From Anaeramoeba ignava (Eukaryota; Metamonada; Anaeramoebidae), in the NCBI GenBank assembly GCA_028826165.1, contig JAPDFW010000056.1, positions 557,627-621,626 on the forward strand: 64,000 bases of DNA, written 5' to 3'. Shown in pieces: positions 62,139 through 64,000 of the stretch. The notes under the pieces were generated by a model, which worked only from the letters and a program-made list of their open reading frames with translations, made no database searches and had not been told where the DNA came from. Numbering within the stretch: position 1 is the first letter of the stretch; every line of letters begins with the position of its first letter. A program made the position numbers and the translations under genes.

Positions 62139-64000
62139 CAAAACAAGAATTTAATTTTTATAAATTTATAGAATGAAAATATTCTTCATTTATTAATTAA
62201 TGATCATCCAAATGATCCATTAATTGATGAATTATTAGATAAAGGATTTGATATTAATCAACAAGATGTAATTATTATTTATTTATAAATTTTTTTATAT
62301 TTATTATATTTATTATATTTATTATATATTTTTAAAAAAATAGGTTATTGTAAATTAATTTTAAAGAAAGCAAAACAGATTTTTATTTTTTAATTTTTAA
62401 TTTTTAATTTTTAATTTTTTAAGGGTCGAACAATTCTTCATGTTGAATTACAAAATTCAAGAAATATTGAAAGAATTAAAAAATTAATTAAATTAGGAGC
62501 TGATTTAAATTTACAAGATGTAAATAATATTATTAATATTATCACAAAAAAAAAGATAATTTTAGAAAGAGTTTAATGAAAAAAAATAATAATTGAAATG
62601 AAAAATTAGAAAGTAAAAAAAGAATTAATTTAATTTAATTTAATTTCTTTTAATTTATATTTCTTTTAAATTTTATATTTTAAAGCCAGTAAAATTTAAA
62701 TTTAAATCTTGAAGTAAAAATAATTATATTTATATTTAATATATTTCTCTTTAAGAAACGAACACCTTTTCATTATTTATGTTTTCAACCTTTAGATTTA
62801 GAAATTTTTAATCTTTTTATAGAAAATGGAGCAAATATAAGTATAACTGATGTAAGTAAAAATAAATTATATTTATATTTATATTTATATTTATATTTAT
62901 ATTTATATTTATATTAGAGTGTAAATTTAAGAAATGATTTTATTAATAATATTGATTTATATTTTGTTTATTTTATTAAAAATTTAGCAAGTATTTTTTA
63001 TTTTTCTATTATTATAATTATAAACTAATTAAATAATAAATAAATAAATAAAAAGATTAATTCGCCACTTATTTACATATTAATGAAAAACAGTGATATA
63101 GAACTTATAAAAAGATCAATTAATGAATTTATGAAAACAAAAGAATATCAAGAAAGTGAAGAAAAATCTGTAAGAAATATCAACAAAAAAAATTATTTAA
63201 GTAATTAATAAAATAAAATAAAATTCTTTAAACAAAAAAGTATGTAAAATTTAATTAAATTTAATTATTTTATTTTATTAATTGATTTTAAAACAAAAAA
63301 AGTATGTAAAACTGAATAAAATTAATTTGAATTTAAATTAAATTATTTATTTTGGAAATTAAAATAGTGGACAAAATTATTGTCAACAGTTATATCTAAT
63401 AAAGATACAACACCTGAAATTATTCAATTCTTTGTTGATACTGGAGCAGATTTAAGTGATCAATATTATGTTAGTATTTCATAAATTAATTTAATTTAAT
63501 TTAAAAAAATAATAATAATAATATAAAAAATTATTTCCATTTTCTTTTTTCAAAATTTAGTATGGTGAATCAATAATATGTCAAGCAATTAGAGCAGGAC
63601 AAAATATATCAGTTATTAAAAAATTGTTGAGTTTTAATTTAGAATTGAATCCAAAAGAATATGTTTGATTTTATTTATAAGAAAAAAGAGATAAAATTGA
63701 ATTTTTATTGATTCAAATTTAAATTAATAAAAACTTAGTCATCTCCATCTCCTATTTATGTTGCAATTGAACAATGTCCTGAAAATAATGATTTAATTAA
63801 ATTATTAATTGAAGCAGGTTGTGATGTTAATAATAGAAATGTAAATAATAATATTTCTTTTTTTGATTTAATTAAAAAATTATTATTCTTATTTAGTATG
63901 GTTACTCTGGTTTTGAAAAAGCTTTAATAAATGACGAAGTTTCTATTGAAACTATAAAATTATTAATTGAAGCAGGTGGTGATTTAAATGCGAAAGTAAA
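59991..64000 (+). CDS. Ankyrin-repeat protein with many single-codon exons (runs off right edge)
   Basis: Main exons, all phase 0: 59991-60071, 60132-60227, 60429-60626, 60848-60946, 61169-61264, 61457-61552, 61624-61716, 61859-61960, 62172-62267, 62424-62519, 62756-62851, 63056-63169, 63368-63469, 63561-63662, 63739-63840 and 63897-63995. Each encodes one ankyrin repeat, except the first (non-repeat, acidic leader) and the third (198 nt, two repeats). Between them lie seventeen 3-nt exons and one 6-nt exon, listed separately. With these included, almost every linker from D-x-N to the next G-x-T-P-L-H position is five residues long; two linkers without microexons have four. Without them ten repeats would lose one or two residues. 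The last visible exon ends NAK|GTAAA, so two more codon-sized exons are predicted beyond the window. No catalytic domain is seen; probably a binding scaffold. Confidence 0.88.
60303..60352 (+). other. Microexon pair GAA (60303-60305) and AAT (60350-60352)
   Basis: Contexts TTAG|GAA|GTAAAT and TTAG|AAT|GTAATT, separated by a 44-bp intron. They join DVN-SVN to FETPLF as SVN-E-N, exactly five linker residues. Confidence 0.85.
60683..60746 (+). other. Microexon pair CAA (60683-60685) and CAA (60744-60746)
   Basis: Both are TTTAG|CAA|GTAATT. They give DIN-AQN-Q-Q before KETVLH, five residues. Confidence 0.85.
61014..61104 (+). other. Microexon pair AAA (61014-61016) and GAT (61102-61104)
   Basis: Contexts TTTAG|AAA|GTAAAT and AAAAG|GAT|GTATTT. 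They give NLD-LLD-K-D before KNTPLH. The Lys-Asp linker is the typical ankyrin consensus. Confidence 0.87.
61321..61392 (+). other. Microexon pair GAA (61321-61323) and ATG (61390-61392)
   Basis: Contexts ATAG|GAA|GTAAAA and CTAG|ATG|GTAAAT. They give NFD-IKN-E-M before EEDYLS. Confidence 0.8.
61797..61799 (+). other. Single-codon microexon AAA (Lys)
   Basis: Context AATAG|AAA|GTAATT. Here the next main exon begins one residue before the Gly (F-GDFPVL), so a single microexon suffices: DIN-AED-K-F-G, five residues. Confidence 0.83.
62024..62097 (+). other. Microexon pair AAT (62024-62026) and GCA (62095-62097)
   Basis: Contexts TTAG|AAT|GTAAAT and TTAG|GCA|GTAAAA. They join ISN to NENILH as ISN-N-A. 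The preceding repeat end (GIDDIK) has one extra residue. Confidence 0.78.
62344..62349 (+). other. Six-nt microexon GTTATT (Val-Ile)
   Basis: Context ATAG|GTTATT|GTAAAT. This is the only junction where one exon supplies both missing residues: DIN-QQD-VI before GRTILH. It begins with GT, so the acceptor is directly followed by a potential donor (AG|GT). Confidence 0.7.
62610..62688 (+). other. Microexon pair AAA (62610-62612) and CCA (62686-62688)
   Basis: Contexts TTAG|AAA|GTAAAA and AAAG|CCA|GTAAAA. They give DLN-LQD-K-P before KRTPFH, five residues. Confidence 0.85.
62918..62990 (+). other. Microexon pair AGT (62918-62920) and CAA (62988-62990)
   Basis: Contexts TTAG|AGT|GTAAAT and TTTAG|CAA|GTATTT. 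They give NIS-ITD-S-Q before INSPLI, five residues. Confidence 0.83.
63241..63305 (+). other. Microexon pair TAT (63241-63243) and TAT (63303-63305)
   Basis: Both are AAAAAAG|TAT|GTAAAA, with A-rich instead of T-rich acceptors. They give EKS-Y-Y before WTKLLS. Confidence 0.75.

Overview
This is a very AT-rich nuclear segment of a microbial eukaryote. The evidence is spliceosomal introns (donor GTAAA/GTAAT, acceptor TAG/AAG), standard stop codons (TAA, TAG and TGA all end genes here), long tandem repeats between genes and inside introns, Asn/Gln-rich tracts, and typically eukaryotic proteins: neurofibromin, a USP deubiquitinase, calreticulin, a GATA factor, BTB-TLDc and RCC1-BTB proteins, and ankyrin proteins. 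The set of BTB fusions, the Asn-rich tracts and the high AT content suggest an amoeboid protist such as Anaeramoeba. That placement is inference; an amoebozoan is the main alternative.

Layout, left to right: the 5' end of a calreticulin gene (-); a GATA zinc-finger protein (-); a 2.6 kb satellite; a secreted DNA/RNA non-specific endonuclease (+) whose introns are filled with repeats; a four-pass membrane protein (+); an FG-GAP/fibronectin-like surface receptor (-) with two reading-frame breaks; a satellite; a HEAT-like repeat protein (-); a nearly full-length neurofibromin (-, about 2,810 codons); Fe superoxide dismutase (+); a USP40/USP47-like deubiquitinase (-); an RCC1-BTB protein (+); a (GATT)n tract; a BTB gene (-) followed by a 4 kb array; a SKICH-like-BTB protein (-); a 4 kb satellite; a small tail-anchored protein (+); a tandem-BTB protein (+); a BTB-BACK-TLDc protein (-); a short Asn/Gln-rich protein (-); two paralogous small membrane proteins (-); and two ankyrin genes (+), the second running off the right edge.

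The main discovery candidate is single-codon splicing. In the right-hand ankyrin gene (59991 to the edge) most large exons encode one ankyrin repeat in phase 0. Ten inter-repeat junctions carry in-frame microexons: seventeen of 3 nt and one of 6 nt, each written AG|NNN|GTA. At nine of these ten junctions the microexons restore exactly the five residues expected between the D-x-N of one repeat and the G-x-T-P-L-H of the next; at the tenth (61961) they do so if one extra residue is allowed. Junctions that already have four or five residues have no microexon. The neighbouring ankyrin gene has two more.

The 4 kb tandem array downstream of the BTB gene (36000-39945, read on the minus strand) appears to be the same device multiplied. 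It has about 37 units of about 107 bp, each an intron-like body carrying AATAG|NNN|GTAAAT. The triplet is the variable part of the unit, and none of the 36 clean triplets (33 in the array, 3 just before it) is a stop codon. If spliced, this gives a tail built one codon at a time, and any unit could be skipped without losing frame.

Several genes contain single-base frame disruptions, mostly in or near A/T runs. Uncorrected assembly indels are a serious alternative to pseudogenisation for those.
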